From: Kineosporia sp. NBRC 101731
GTDB taxonomy: Bacteria > Actinomycetota > Actinomycetes > Actinomycetales > Kineosporiaceae
Reading direction: 5' to 3'
DNA: 64,000 bases
Assembly: GCF_030269305.1 (NCBI RefSeq)
Contig: NZ_BSTC01000016.1
Location: 1-64,000 of the forward strand
Shown here: piece after piece, positions 25,990-35,570 of the stretch
How positions within the stretch are numbered: position 1 is the stretch's first letter
Layout: the number at the start of each line of letters is the position of its first letter
The notes under the pieces: model-generated
The model's database searches: none
Told to the model about the DNA's origin: nothing
Seen by the model: only the letters and a program-made list of their open reading frames with translations
Translations under genes and position numbers: made by a program

Positions 25990-27459
25990 GTGAGTGCCGT
26001 TCTCAGCAATGTCTCATGGCTGCGTTCCGGGAGGGTGTTGCGGGTGGAGGCCCTCGCCGGGCTGGTCACCGCGCTCGCGCTGATCCCCGAGGTCATCTCG
26101 TTCTCCATCGTGGCCGGGCTGGACCCGCGCGTGGGCCTGTTCACCTCGTTCGTCATGGCTGTCGTGATCGCCTTCACCGGTGGCCGCCCGGGCATGGTGA
26201 CTGCCGCGGCCGGCTCGGTGGCCCTCGTGATCGCGCCGCTGGCCCGGGAATTCGGGCTGCAGTACGTGATCGCGGCGGTGTTGCTCGGCGGCACGATCCA
26301 GTTCCTGCTGGCGGTGCTGGGCGTGGCCCGGCTGATGCGGTTCATCCCGCGCAGCGTGATGATCGGCTTCGTCAATGCCCTGGCCATCCTGATCTTCAGC
26401 GCCCAGCTGCGGCACCTGTTCGACGTCTCGTGGCTGGTCTACCCGCTGCTGGCCCTGTCGATCCTGATCATCGTGTTCCTGCCGCGGGTCTTCACCGCCG
26501 TTCCGGCGCAACTGGTCTCGATCGTCGTGGTGACGGCGATCGCGATCGGGTTCGGCCTGCAGGTGCCGACCGTGGGCGATGAGGGGGCGCTGCCGGACGG
26601 CCTGCCGATGCCGGGTCTGCCCGACATCCCGTGGACGTTCCAGACCCTGAGCACGATCCTGCCCTACGCGATCGGCCTGGCCCTGGTCGGTCTGCTCGAG
26701 ACGCTGCTGACCGCCAAGCTGGTCGACGACCTCACCGACACCGGCTCGGACAAGACCCGGGAGTCGTGGGGGCTGGGCGTGGCCAACCTGGCCGCCGGCC
26801 TGTTCGGGGGCATGGGCGGCTGCGCGATGATCGGCCAGACCATGATCAACGTGAAGAGCGGTGGGCGGCACCGGCTCAGCACCTTCCTGGCCGGGGCCTG
26901 GCTGCTGGCGCTGGTTCTGCTGCTCGGTCCGGTGGTGGCCCGGATGCCGATGGTGGCGCTGGTCGCGGTGATGGTCGTGGTCGCCGCCACCACCTTCGAC
27001 TGGCACAGCGTGGCCCCCGCCACGCTCCGGCGGATGCCGCGCAGCGAGACCTCGGTGATGGTCGTGACCGTCGCCGTCACGGTGGCCACGAACAATCTGG
27101 CCTACGGCGTGATCGTCGGGGTGCTGGCCGCCAGCGTGCTGTTCGCCCGTCGGGTGGCACACCTGGTCACCGTCACCTCGCAGCTCTCGCCGGACCGCTC
27201 GGTGAAGACCTACCAGGTGCACGGGCAGCTGTTCTTCGCCTCCAGCAACGACATCGTGCACCAGTTCGACTACACCCAGGACCCCGATCGCGTGGTCATC
27301 GACCTGACCACGGCCCACATCTGGGACGCCTCCTCGGTCGCCGCGATGGACGCGATCCGCACCAAGTACGGTGCCCGGGGCAAGGAGGTCACGATCGTGG
27401 GCCTCGATCCGCACAGCGAGGCCATGCACGGGCGTCTGGCGGGCACGCTCGGCGGCTGA
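25990..27459 (+). CDS. SulP-family anion transporter with STAS domain
   Basis: The protein has 489 residues. About ten to twelve membrane helices span residues 20-390, with the SulP features ALALIPEVISFSIVAGLDP in the first helices and a GGMGGCAMIGQTMINVKSG segment. The C-terminal STAS domain (about 400-489) includes IDLTTAHIWDASSVAAMD. It moves sulfate, bicarbonate or another anion. The start is GTG after AAGGAAAGGGAAGG. It lies 127 bp before the envelope operon. Confidence 0.9.
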   Translation: MSAVLSNVSWLRSGRVLRVEALAGLVTALALIPEVISFSIVAGLDPRVGLFTSFVMAVVIAFTGGRPGMVTAAAGSVALVIAPLAREFGLQYVIAAVLLGGTIQFLLAVLGVARLMRFIPRSVMIGFVNALAILIFSAQLRHLFDVSWLVYPLLALSILIIVFLPRVFTAVPAQLVSIVVVTAIAIGFGLQVPTVGDEGALPDGLPMPGLPDIPWTFQTLSTILPYAIGLALVGLLETLLTAKLVDDLTDTGSDKTRESWGLGVANLAAGLFGGMGGCAMIGQTMINVKSGGRHRLSTFLAGAWLLALVLLLGPVVARMPMVALVAVMVVVAATTFDWHSVAPATLRRMPRSETSVMVVTVAVTVATNNLAYGVIVGVLAASVLFARRVAHLVTVTSQLSPDRSVKTYQVHGQLFFASSNDIVHQFDYTQDPDRVVIDLTTAHIWDASSVAAMDAIRTKYGARGKEVTIVGLDPHSEAMHGRLAGTLGG

Positions 27460-27586
27460 TTGTTTGGTGGTCGGGGTATTTCGGCGGGGTAAGTCCACTT
27501 GCGCTATCCCCGGCCGGTGCGAAGGTCAGAGCGAGTGCAGACAGCCGCTCGGCTCTTCACGCACCAATTCCCTTTGTGAGGCTCTT

Positions 27587-28369
27587 ATGGCCGACGAATT
27601 CGGTGCGCCCCTGCGCGCCCAGAACCCCACCACGCCCACGGAGCCGGTGTACGACCCCACCGCGCCCGTGGAGTACGCCGAAACTGCTTACACCGAAACG
27701 TATGTCGAGGATTCCGCCGGCGGTTCGGATTCCACCGAGGATGTCGCCCGGGAGCAGGCCGCCAACGTCGGTCACGGTGCGGCGCAGGCCGGCCAGCACG
27801 TGGCCGGTGTGGCCGGTGAGCAGGCCGCCGGTGTCGCCTCGGAAGCCGCTGACCAGGCGAAGAACCTGTACGCACAGACCCGTGAGGAGCTGCGCGGGCA
27901 GGCGTCCACACAGCAGCAGCGGCTGGCCGAGGGGGTGCGTTCGCTGAGCACCGAACTCGAGTCGATGGCCGACGGCGCGAACTCGGGCACCGCCTCCGAC
28001 CTGGTGCGGGAGGTCTCCGGCCGGGCCGGTGACGTGGCCGGCTGGCTCGACCAGCGTGACCCGGGCGCCCTGCTGGGCGAGGTCACCGACTTCGCCCGGC
28101 GCCGTCCCGGCACGTTCCTGGCGATTGCCGCAGGCGCGGGCCTGATCGCCGGGCGCCTGACCCGGGGCGCGATCAGCGAGGCCCGCCACGAGTCCGCGAA
28201 AACTGACGCCGGGTCCGGGAAGACCGGCCGTGCCGATGCACCCGTGAACGAGTACGTACAGCCCGAGCCCTACGCGTCGTACGAGCGGTACGACACCGAC
28301 GGCACCGACGGCACGGAGATCGTGGAGACCACCCGCTACGAGGAAACCGTTGCCGGGAGCCGTCTGTGA
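27587..28369 (+). CDS. YtxH-like envelope protein with one membrane segment
   Basis: The protein has 260 residues from the ATG at 27587. Residues 1-60 are acidic and disordered, 60-150 are Ala/Gln/Glu helical and likely coiled coil. A short membrane-inserting segment FLAIAAGAGLIAGRL is near 187-201, and the tail is rich in Tyr, Asp and Thr. It is the first gene of a three-gene operon joined by GTGA and ATGA overlaps. Such trios are common in actinobacteria and are thought to act at the envelope under stress; the role is not established. Confidence 0.75.
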   Translation: MADEFGAPLRAQNPTTPTEPVYDPTAPVEYAETAYTETYVEDSAGGSDSTEDVAREQAANVGHGAAQAGQHVAGVAGEQAAGVASEAADQAKNLYAQTREELRGQASTQQQRLAEGVRSLSTELESMADGANSGTASDLVREVSGRAGDVAGWLDQRDPGALLGEVTDFARRRPGTFLAIAAGAGLIAGRLTRGAISEARHESAKTDAGSGKTGRADAPVNEYVQPEPYASYERYDTDGTDGTEIVETTRYEETVAGSRL

Positions 28370-28791
28370 GCGCGGGTCACGGGGTTCCGGCTCCCACCCC
28401 GACCGGCGGGTCACCCTCGATCGGTGACCTGCTCGGCGACATCACCCGCGACCTGTCCACGCTGATGCGCCAGGAGGTCGAGCTCGCCAAGGCGGAGCTG
28501 CGGCAGTCGGCGAAGCAGTCCGGCAAGGGCGCCGGAATGCTCGGTGCGGCAGGCATTGCCGCGCACTTCACGGTGCTGTTCCTGCTGATCGCCATCTGGT
28601 GGTCACTGGGCGAACAGATCGGCCACGGCTGGTCCGCCCTGGTGGTGGCGCTCGTCCTGGCCGTGATCACCGCTGTGCTGGGCGTTCTCGGCCGCAACCA
28701 GATCAAGGCGGCTCCTGGGCTGCCCCGGACGACCGACAGCGTCAAGCGCATCCCGGACGCGGTCAAGGGCAACGAGGGGAACATCCGATGA
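28366..28791 (+). CDS. phage-holin-superfamily (Holin-X type) membrane protein
   Basis: The protein has 141 residues. An N-terminal amphipathic helix (DLSTLMRQEVELAKAELRQS) precedes two membrane helices near 62-85 and 88-110. This matches the actinobacterial holin-X family PF07332, which despite its name is chromosomal and has no lysis link here. It overlaps the previous stop by GTGA and the next start by ATGA, so translation is coupled. Confidence 0.87.
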   Translation: MSAGHGVPAPTPTGGSPSIGDLLGDITRDLSTLMRQEVELAKAELRQSAKQSGKGAGMLGAAGIAAHFTVLFLLIAIWWSLGEQIGHGWSALVVALVLAVITAVLGVLGRNQIKAAPGLPRTTDSVKRIPDAVKGNEGNIR

Positions 28792-29471
28792 GCCAGCAGA
28801 CCAATTCGTCAACGTCACCGACGACGGCGGAGTCGCCGGAGGAGATCCGGGCGCGGATCGAGAACACCCGCCAGGAACTCAGCACCGACGTGAACACGCT
28901 CGCCGAGACGGTTCGGCCGGGCAACGTCGCCAAGCGTCAGGTGGACAAGGTGAAGGACGCCGCGGGCTCGGCCCGGGACCGGGTGATGGGTTCCGCCGGA
29001 ACCGCGAAGGAGAAGGTCATGGGAACTGCCACGAGCACCGGCCAGAGCACGTCGTCGACCCTGGGGGACGCGAGGTCGGCGGTGAGCGACGCCGCGTCCT
29101 CGTCCCAGCAGGCCGTGGCCGGAGCCCCGGGTGCGGTCAAGGCCCGCACCGAGGGCAACCCGCTGGCCGCCGGTCTGATCGCGTTCGGCGCGGGCATGCT
29201 GCTGGGCTCGCTCCTTCCCGCCACCCGGCAGGAGGAGAAGGCCGTGACGAAGCTGAAGGAGAACGCCTCCACCGTCACCGGCCCGGTGACCGAGGTGGCC
29301 AAGGAGGTCGGTGAGAACCTGCGGGGCAGTGCCCAGGAAGCGGCCGGCTCCGTGCGTTCCACCGCCACCGACGCCGCGCAGACGGTGAAGGACGAGGCCA
29401 CCTCCGCCGGTCAGCAGGTGAGGGACCAGGGAGTGCAGGCCAAGGAACAGGTACAGGAGTCGCGTTCCTGA
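28788..29471 (+). CDS. DUF3618-containing membrane-associated protein
   Basis: The protein has 227 residues. Residues 15-55 hold the DUF3618 core SPEEIRARIENTRQELSTDV. Residues 60-120 and 150-227 are Ala/Thr/Lys-rich repeats similar to LEA-type stress proteins. A hydrophobic segment LIAFGAGMLLGSLLP is near 130-145. It is the last gene of the operon and overlaps the previous one by ATGA. A stem-loop follows directly. Confidence 0.83.
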   Translation: MSQQTNSSTSPTTAESPEEIRARIENTRQELSTDVNTLAETVRPGNVAKRQVDKVKDAAGSARDRVMGSAGTAKEKVMGTATSTGQSTSSTLGDARSAVSDAASSSQQAVAGAPGAVKARTEGNPLAAGLIAFGAGMLLGSLLPATRQEEKAVTKLKENASTVTGPVTEVAKEVGENLRGSAQEAAGSVRSTATDAAQTVKDEATSAGQQVRDQGVQAKEQVQESRS

Positions 29472-29525
29472 CGGTTTGGTGCGAACGCCCCCGAAGGACC
29501 GAAGGGCGGGTCTTGTCGCAACCGT
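29471..29525 (+). terminator. nested stem-loop after the envelope operon
   Basis: ACGGT pairs with ACCGT, TGCGA with TCGCA, and CGCCC with GGGCG in nested order, with bulges. It starts at the stop codon of the DUF3618 gene. It lacks a good T tract, so the terminator call is moderate. Confidence 0.45.
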
Positions 29526-29610
29526 TGCGCCCTGATCCGCCCCTCGGTCCCCTTCTTAGTGGTCACGCTTCGGTGTCAACCTCGGGGGCGGAGCGTGCGA
29601 TGGAATACGT

Positions 29611-31056
29611 ATGGGGGACAGTGGGCGCGTGAGCCTGCTCGACCTTGCCCCGGAAGACCAGCGTGGCGAGGTGGTGGGCCAGGGGCGGCGACCGTCGTCC
29701 TCGGCCGGGGGAAGAAGAGTCCTGCGGATCGTGTCGATCGTGGTCGTGATGCTCGCGATCACAGCGCTCGTGATCCGGATCGAACAGCGGCGGGAACGCT
29801 CGGAGAACGTTGCCACGCCCCTTCTGACCGAGGTCGTCGGGATCGGGCCGGACGGGCAGCGCATCCCGATCAGGCCGGGTACCGACCCGGCGGTGGTGGA
29901 GTTCTACCCCGGCACCCGGGTACTGACCCCGGACTCGGCTGCCGTTCTCACCCGAACCACGGTCACGGCGCAGAGTTCGGCGAGGTCCGAAGCGCTGGCC
30001 GAGGGCCAGCGGCAGTGGATCGAGGAGGGCACGATCCCGGGGGGCGACGACGGGCCGTACGCGCAGATGGTCGAGACCGCGCTGCTCGACATCCACACCC
30101 TGCTGCTGGACAACGGTGCCTCCCTGGCCGCCTGGCCGGCCGCCTGGCGGTACGTCTGGCCGCGGGACGCCGCGTTCGCGGCGGTGGCTCTGATCGACGC
30201 GGGGCATCCGGACGACGCACTGCGCGTGCTGGAGTTCCTACAGCGCCAGCAGCCCGTGGACGGGGTCTTCGAGGCCCGCTACCGACCGGACGAGACCGGC
30301 GTGCCGGACGCGAGGGGCAAGCAGTCGGACGGGGTCGGCTGGGTGTTGTGGGCGACCCTTCAGCTGGTGCAGTCGCTGCCGGCGCCGGAGGCCGAGAACG
30401 CGCTGACCGTGCTGCGTCCGATGATCGACGCCTCTACCGATGCCGCCCTGCGGCTGACCGACACCGACGACGCGCTGCCCCCGCACTCCCAGGACTACTG
30501 GGAGGTGCCGATGTACCGCCTCAGCCTGGGCACGGCCGCGCCGATCGCGCTGGGCCTGAGATCGGCGACCACCCTTCAGACCAGGCTCGGTGCCCGCACC
30601 ACGGCGCAGTCCACGAAGTCCCGGGAGCAGCGGCTGAGCCGGAGCATCACCCGTGAGTTCGGTGCGCACGGGTACCCCCGCGAACTGGGTGGTGACGTGT
30701 CCGACGCATCGGTCGCGTTCCTGCTGCCACCCTTCACCGGAAAGGCCACCGCCTCGGTGGTGCGGGCCTGGAACCGGGCCGGCCGGGAGATGGAACGATC
30801 CGCCGGAGGCCTGGCCCCCGGGGTGGGATGGCGCGACGACGGCATCAGCTGGACCCCGCAGACCTCGCTGTTCGCCCTGACCGCGGCCTCCATCGGAGAC
30901 ACCGGTGCGGCGCAGTGGTGGATGAACTGGCTCCGTGACCACAGCACCACCTACGGTGCCGTCCCGGAGAAGGTCATCAGCACCGGGGCACCGGCCGGGC
31001 CGGCCCCACTGATCTGGTCGGACGCGCTGATGGTGCTGACGGCCGCCCGGCTCTGA
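29611..31056 (+). CDS. membrane-anchored GH15-like glycoside hydrolase
   Basis: The protein has 481 residues. A basic N-terminus and one membrane helix (VLRIVSIVVVMLAITALVI, about 37-55) anchor an extracytoplasmic domain. The motif AWRYVWPRDAAFAAVAL near 175-190 is typical of glucoamylase/trehalase family GH15, and the fold is an alpha/alpha barrel by helix pattern. It may cut alpha-glucans outside the cell. The catalytic residues are not certain from the sequence alone. A secreted GH26-like protein follows 80 bp downstream. Confidence 0.72.
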   Translation: MGDSGRVSLLDLAPEDQRGEVVGQGRRPSSSAGGRRVLRIVSIVVVMLAITALVIRIEQRRERSENVATPLLTEVVGIGPDGQRIPIRPGTDPAVVEFYPGTRVLTPDSAAVLTRTTVTAQSSARSEALAEGQRQWIEEGTIPGGDDGPYAQMVETALLDIHTLLLDNGASLAAWPAAWRYVWPRDAAFAAVALIDAGHPDDALRVLEFLQRQQPVDGVFEARYRPDETGVPDARGKQSDGVGWVLWATLQLVQSLPAPEAENALTVLRPMIDASTDAALRLTDTDDALPPHSQDYWEVPMYRLSLGTAAPIALGLRSATTLQTRLGARTTAQSTKSREQRLSRSITREFGAHGYPRELGGDVSDASVAFLLPPFTGKATASVVRAWNRAGREMERSAGGLAPGVGWRDDGISWTPQTSLFALTAASIGDTGAAQWWMNWLRDHSTTYGAVPEKVISTGAPAGPAPLIWSDALMVLTAARL

Positions 31057-31135
31057 GTGGCGCCCCAGTAGTCACGCAGCGGAGTGCTACCGTCACGTCC
31101 GGTAACTCGCCCGCCGCTCTGTCCTCGGGGATGTC

Positions 31136-32155
31136 GTGAAAATCAGACGCTGGCTCTCATTCGGTGTGATCCCTGCTCTCGGCCTGGGGGTGATACTCGC
31201 GACCCTGACCGGCGTGGAGCCGGCCACGGCCGTCACTCCCCGGATCCCGGCCACCCAGTCCGGGATGCCCTGGGCCAGTGGCGCGTTCATGCCCGACTAC
31301 GTGCCCTCCGCGCAGACGGAGTTCGGCCGGCAGCGCGGCGTCGATTCCGACGTCGCCGTGGTGTACTCCGGCCGCACCGACTGGGAGTCCGTCAGTAACC
31401 CCGCGTGGCTGTACCGGACCTGGAAGAACGCCCCGCAGACACTGGTCATCAGCAGCGCGCCGTTCCCGGAGGGCCGCGGTTACTCGCTGGCCGCCTGCGC
31501 CGCCGGCCGCTACGACACCTACTGGAAGGCGTTCGGTGAGAACGCCGCCGACTCGGGCATGTCCCAGCGCACGGTGATCCGGCTCGCCTGGGAGTTCAAC
31601 GGCACCTGGGTGGACTGGGCGGCCTACAGGCCGCAGGCGTTCGTGAAGTGCTGGCGCCGCATCTTCACCGCCGCCGAGGCGAAGGCCCCGAAGTTGCGCT
31701 GGGACTGGACGGTCAACCGGGGCGTCGGCGATGCCCTCAGCGATGCCACGAAGGCCTGGCCGGGCAAGAAGTACGTGGATTTCGTCGGCATCGACACCTA
31801 CGACGGCTACCCGGCCGTGACCACCCGGGCCGGCTGGGACAAGCAGCTCAACGGCAACCAGGGCCTGAAGTACTGGGCGGCCTTCGCCCGGCGTAAGGGC
31901 AAGCGACTGAGCGTGCCGGAGTGGGGCCTCTACCCGGGTTATGCCTGGAAGGGGCACGGCGGTGGTGACAATGCCAACTACATGAAGAAGATGTTCAGCT
32001 TCTTCACATCGCAGCAGGACAACCTGGCCTACGAGGGGTACTTCAACGACACCGACCCGGCCCACGCGGGCGCACTGAGTCTCAACCCCAAGGCCAGGGC
32101 CGAGTACCGCCGGCAGGTTCGGTCCGCGATCAGGCAGGCCCGGGACGCTTCGTAG
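31136..32155 (+). CDS. secreted GH26-like glycoside hydrolase
   Basis: The protein has 339 residues. The signal peptide ends near PATA at 31. RLAWEFNGTW near 144-153 has the acid/base Glu, and VPEWGLYPGY near 259-268 has the likely nucleophile Glu, the spacing expected for family GH26. Two or more Trp-rich stretches line a possible glycan groove. It should act on beta-mannan or a related beta-glycan outside the cell. The start is GTG after GGGGATGTC. Confidence 0.8.
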   Translation: MKIRRWLSFGVIPALGLGVILATLTGVEPATAVTPRIPATQSGMPWASGAFMPDYVPSAQTEFGRQRGVDSDVAVVYSGRTDWESVSNPAWLYRTWKNAPQTLVISSAPFPEGRGYSLAACAAGRYDTYWKAFGENAADSGMSQRTVIRLAWEFNGTWVDWAAYRPQAFVKCWRRIFTAAEAKAPKLRWDWTVNRGVGDALSDATKAWPGKKYVDFVGIDTYDGYPAVTTRAGWDKQLNGNQGLKYWAAFARRKGKRLSVPEWGLYPGYAWKGHGGGDNANYMKKMFSFFTSQQDNLAYEGYFNDTDPAHAGALSLNPKARAEYRRQVRSAIRQARDAS

Positions 32156-32333
32156 CGCAAGGCATTCGCAGTGCATTGTGCACTCGTAGCCTGGGGTTGA
32201 AAAGTGCTAGCAGACAGTGATGTTCGCCGCTGGAAGAACTTTTCCACAGAACCGGCACTGCGGTCCCAAGTTGTCGGTGGGTGCGCCTACTCTCATCTCC
32301 ACCTACAGATCGTTTGGTGAGGGAGCGGCAAGG

Positions 32334-33068
32334 GTGGAGCTCATCCAGGCGCGGGCGCTCGCAGTCGGGCTCATGAGGCGTCACGGGCTGTCCGACTGGC
32401 GCCTCGTCTTCGACAACGCCAAGACCAGGGCCGGCATCTGCCGGGCCGAGCCACGGGAGATCGGGCTCAGCCGGGTGCTGGCGCAACTGCACAGCCGGGC
32501 CGAGGTCACCGAGACGGTGCTGCACGAGATCGCGCACGCACTGGTCGGCCCGGCCCACGGGCACGACGAGATCTGGCAGGCCCAGGCCCGGGCCATCGGG
32601 TGCTCGGGCACCCGCTGCCTGCCGCAGGACGCGCCCCGGCCCCCGGGGCCGTGGCGGGGTACCTGCCCGCGTGGGCACTCGATCACCCGGCACCGGCAGC
32701 CGGTGCGAGTGCAGTCGTGCGGGGAGTGCTCCCGGGCCTTCGACCCGGCGTCCCTGCTCGACTGGACGCGTAACGGCGAGGTCGTGCCGATGCACCCGAG
32801 TTACGTGGCCGAGCGGCGCTGGGTGGTGCAGCGGGTGCGCCCGGGCCGGCCGGAGCCCGCGGTCGCGGCCCGGGGCGCCATCCCGGAACCGGCCGTCACC
32901 GGCCGCGACGCCGCGCTCTTCCCGATCGGCACCCGGGTGCGCCTGATCTGCCCGGGCAAGTACGCGGGCACCACCGGCAAGGTGGTCCGGATCGGCCGCA
33001 CCCGCTACCACGTGCAGGTCCGGCGCCAGCTCCTCACGGTGCCGTTCTCGCAGGTGGAGAGGTATTAG
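32334..33068 (+). CDS. SprT-like zinc protease-related protein
   Basis: From the GTG at 32334, eight bases after GGGAG, there are 244 residues. The zinc-binding motif HEIAHALVG lies near residue 66, with a later His (GHDEIW) as third ligand. A Cys-rich segment (CPRGH, CGECSRAF) forms a probable second zinc site. The last 50 residues resemble a KOW-type beta domain (YAGTTGKVVRI). Relatives process proteins crosslinked to DNA, but the substrate here is unknown. The gene overlaps the next one by 4 bp, tail to tail. Confidence 0.8.
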   Translation: MELIQARALAVGLMRRHGLSDWRLVFDNAKTRAGICRAEPREIGLSRVLAQLHSRAEVTETVLHEIAHALVGPAHGHDEIWQAQARAIGCSGTRCLPQDAPRPPGPWRGTCPRGHSITRHRQPVRVQSCGECSRAFDPASLLDWTRNGEVVPMHPSYVAERRWVVQRVRPGRPEPAVAARGAIPEPAVTGRDAALFPIGTRVRLICPGKYAGTTGKVVRIGRTRYHVQVRRQLLTVPFSQVERY

Positions 33069-35299
33069 AAGGGCACCACGGTCCGGTAGCTGACGAGGTC
33101 GGCGCTGCCGCCCAGCTCGTTCGTCGGACGGGCGAGCAGGTCGTGCACGCCGTCCTCGTCCACCGGTCGTGACCAGTAGTAACCCTGGCCGATCGGGCAG
33201 CGCACCTGGCGCAGCCAGGCCGCCTGCTCGGCCACCTCCACCCCCTCGGCCACGGTGGAGAGGTTCATGGTGTGGCTCATCGCGATGATCGCCTCGGTGA
33301 CGCTGGCGCCCTGGGCGTCCGAGGCCACCCGGTCGATGAACGACTTGTCCACCTTGAGCACGTCGATGGGCAGCTCGGTCAGGTAGGCCAGCGAGCTGTA
33401 GCCGGTTCCGAAGTCGTCGACCGCGACCCGCACTCCTCGTGAGCGCAACTGCGAGAGCCGCGGGATGACGTCCTCAAGATCGTGCAGCACCACACTTTCG
33501 GTGATCTCCAGGGTGAGCCGGTCGGCGGGCAGGCCGGACTCGGCCAGGGCCCGGTTGACCTGCCCGACGAAGTCGGACCGCACCAGTTGCTGGGCGGAGA
33601 TGTTCACCGCCATGCCCGGACGACGCCAGTCGCCCTGCAGGGCGGCTGCGAACCGGCAGGCCTGGAAGAGGACCCAGGTGTTCAGCTGCACCACCAGGCC
33701 GGTCTCCTCGGCCATCGGCACGAACGCGGCGGGGGAGAGCAGGCCGCGCACCGGGTGCTGCCAGCGCACCAGGGCCTCGAAGCCGACGATCTTGCCGGTC
33801 TCCAGCTCGACGGTGGGCTGGTAGTGCAGCACCAGCTCGTTGCCGAAGATCGCCCGTTGCAGGTCGGCGCGTAGTTCCAGCCGGTCGAGGGCCTCGGCGT
33901 GCAGGTGCGAGTCGTAGGCCGCGACGGTGCTCTTGCCGCGGTCCTTGGCCGAGTACATCGCCACGTCGGCGTTGCGCAGGGTCTCCTCGCTGCTGATCTC
34001 ACCGGGGACGGCCTCGGCCAGGCCCACGCTCGCGGTCACCAGCAGGCTGGAGCCGTCGATGACGATCGGCTCGGCGATCAGGTCGACCAGGTGCTGGGCC
34101 AGTGGTTCGGCCTCGGCCAGGGTGGTGTACTCCAGGAGCACCGCGAACTCGTCACCGCCCAGGCGGGCCGCGGTGTCGCCCGCCCGGGTCGCCCCGCGGA
34201 TGCGCCGGCCGATCACCTCGAGCACCTTGTCGCCGGTGCCGTGCCCGAGCCGGTCGTTGATGTGCTTGAAGTCGTCCAGGTCGATGAAGAGCACCACCAG
34301 GGGGTGCCGGGGTTGTTGCTGGGACGGACGCCGCACCAGCGCGTGGGAGAGCCGGTCGGCGAACAGCTGCCGGTTCGCCAGGCCGGTCAGGGAGTCGTGA
34401 AAGGCCTGGTGGGTGAGGCGTTCCTCCAGTGCCTGCCGCTCGGTGACGTCGCGGAAGGTCAGCACGAACCCGCCCACGACCTCCTCGTGCAGCAGGTTCG
34501 CCAGCATGCCCTCGATCACCAGCAGCCGGCCGTCGGCATGGCGGATCCAGAGTTTCACCGCCGAGTCCTCGCCCGCCCGCAGGGTGGCCAGGAGGTGCAC
34601 GAGACGGTTGACGTCCTCCGGTTGCAGAAGGGCGGCCAGGCGGGTGCCGATCAGTTGTTCCGCCGGCACGCCGAGGACTGCCGTGGCCGAGGGACTGACG
34701 TAGCTGGTGCGGGTGTCCAGGTCGAACACCGTCACCACATCGGTGCCGTTCTGCACCAGGGCCAGGAGCCGTTGCTCGGCGGCGGTGACGGCCTCCTTCT
34801 CGGTGACCGCCTGTTGCAGGGCCCGGTGTCTTTGCACCAGCCGGCGGAACCAGGCGAACCAGCCGATCGAGACGATGATCAGTAGCGACCCGTAGATGAT
34901 CTGGGCCTGCCGGTCCAGGGCCTGGTGCCGGTCGGTCAGGGTCCGCCCGAGGGCCCGGGCCTGTTCGGCGAGCGTGACCAGACGTTGGGGGTCGGTCGGC
35001 GAGGCAGCCAGGGCCTCGGCCGCCTTGCGGGTGCCGGCCAGGTCTTCCCGGCTCACTCCCGCCCGGGCCAGGCCGTCCAGGGCGCGGAAGGTGCGAGGCA
35101 GCAGTGCGACGCCGTCCTGCGAGAAGGCGATGGTGTCGGTGACCTGCTGTTCCATCCGGGCCTGCAGGAGCTCCTGCCGCTGCACCGGTTCGGTGCGCCG
35201 GTAGACGCCGACCAGGAGGGCGAACTCGGCCGCCACCAGGGCGATCGTGAAGAGGGACGTGATCGTGACGCGGATCGGTGAATCGGCGTTCGTCCGCAT
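33065..35299 (-). CDS. membrane PAS-GGDEF-EAL c-di-GMP protein
   Basis: The protein has 744 residues. Membrane helices at about 10-32 and 133-150 flank an extracytoplasmic sensor of roughly 100 residues. A PAS domain covers about 180-285. The GGDEF motif is intact at 381-385 with the I-site RAGD at 372-375, so it should make and be inhibited by c-di-GMP. The EAL motif is intact at 508-510 and DDFGTGYSS is present, so the phosphodiesterase half also looks active. The balance between the two activities cannot be read. Confidence 0.93.
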   Translation of the reverse strand: MRTNADSPIRVTITSLFTIALVAAEFALLVGVYRRTEPVQRQELLQARMEQQVTDTIAFSQDGVALLPRTFRALDGLARAGVSREDLAGTRKAAEALAASPTDPQRLVTLAEQARALGRTLTDRHQALDRQAQIIYGSLLIIVSIGWFAWFRRLVQRHRALQQAVTEKEAVTAAEQRLLALVQNGTDVVTVFDLDTRTSYVSPSATAVLGVPAEQLIGTRLAALLQPEDVNRLVHLLATLRAGEDSAVKLWIRHADGRLLVIEGMLANLLHEEVVGGFVLTFRDVTERQALEERLTHQAFHDSLTGLANRQLFADRLSHALVRRPSQQQPRHPLVVLFIDLDDFKHINDRLGHGTGDKVLEVIGRRIRGATRAGDTAARLGGDEFAVLLEYTTLAEAEPLAQHLVDLIAEPIVIDGSSLLVTASVGLAEAVPGEISSEETLRNADVAMYSAKDRGKSTVAAYDSHLHAEALDRLELRADLQRAIFGNELVLHYQPTVELETGKIVGFEALVRWQHPVRGLLSPAAFVPMAEETGLVVQLNTWVLFQACRFAAALQGDWRRPGMAVNISAQQLVRSDFVGQVNRALAESGLPADRLTLEITESVVLHDLEDVIPRLSQLRSRGVRVAVDDFGTGYSSLAYLTELPIDVLKVDKSFIDRVASDAQGASVTEAIIAMSHTMNLSTVAEGVEVAEQAAWLRQVRCPIGQGYYWSRPVDEDGVHDLLARPTNELGGSADLVSYRTVVPF

Positions 35300-35357
35300 G
35301 CCCTGCTCCTCCCCGTCGAGCCGTCATCGGCGCCGGCGGGGAGGGGCTTGAGAGGGC

Positions 35358-35570
35358 TCAGCCCGGCACCACGGTCCAGGTGCCGCCCGCCGTGGTGACC
35401 ACGTCGCCCGGGCGCAGCTTGCGTCCGCGCCGGATCTCGGGCTCGCCGTTCACGTCCACGTCACCCGCGGCGATCATGAGCTTGGCGTCACCGCCGCTGC
35501 CGATGGCCCCGGCAAGCTTGAGGAAGGTCCCCAGGGGGATGTACTCGTCATTGATCTCGACATCTGGCAC
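35358..35570 (-). CDS. small S4-domain RNA-binding protein
   Basis: A GTG at 35570 gives 70 residues: VPDVEINDEYIPLGTFLKLA, then GDAKLMIAAGDVDVNGEPE and RRGRKLRPGD. This is the complete S4 fold of the YaaA/RlbA-like ribosome-associated proteins. No ATG is in frame nearby and upstream sequence is not like the family, so the GTG is the best start. It may bind rRNA or tRNA. Confidence 0.8.
   Translation of the reverse strand: MPDVEINDEYIPLGTFLKLAGAIGSGGDAKLMIAAGDVDVNGEPEIRRGRKLRPGDVVTTAGGTWTVVPG

Noticed and set aside
27468-27500. GTTT and GGGTAT elements upstream of the envelope operon as a SigB/SigF-type promoter
   Set aside because: The spacing between the elements is about 8 bp, far short of the usual 14-17, so the call is not supported.
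28366-28791. Prophage lysis gene
   Set aside because: Holin-X proteins are chromosomal in actinobacteria and no phage gene is nearby.
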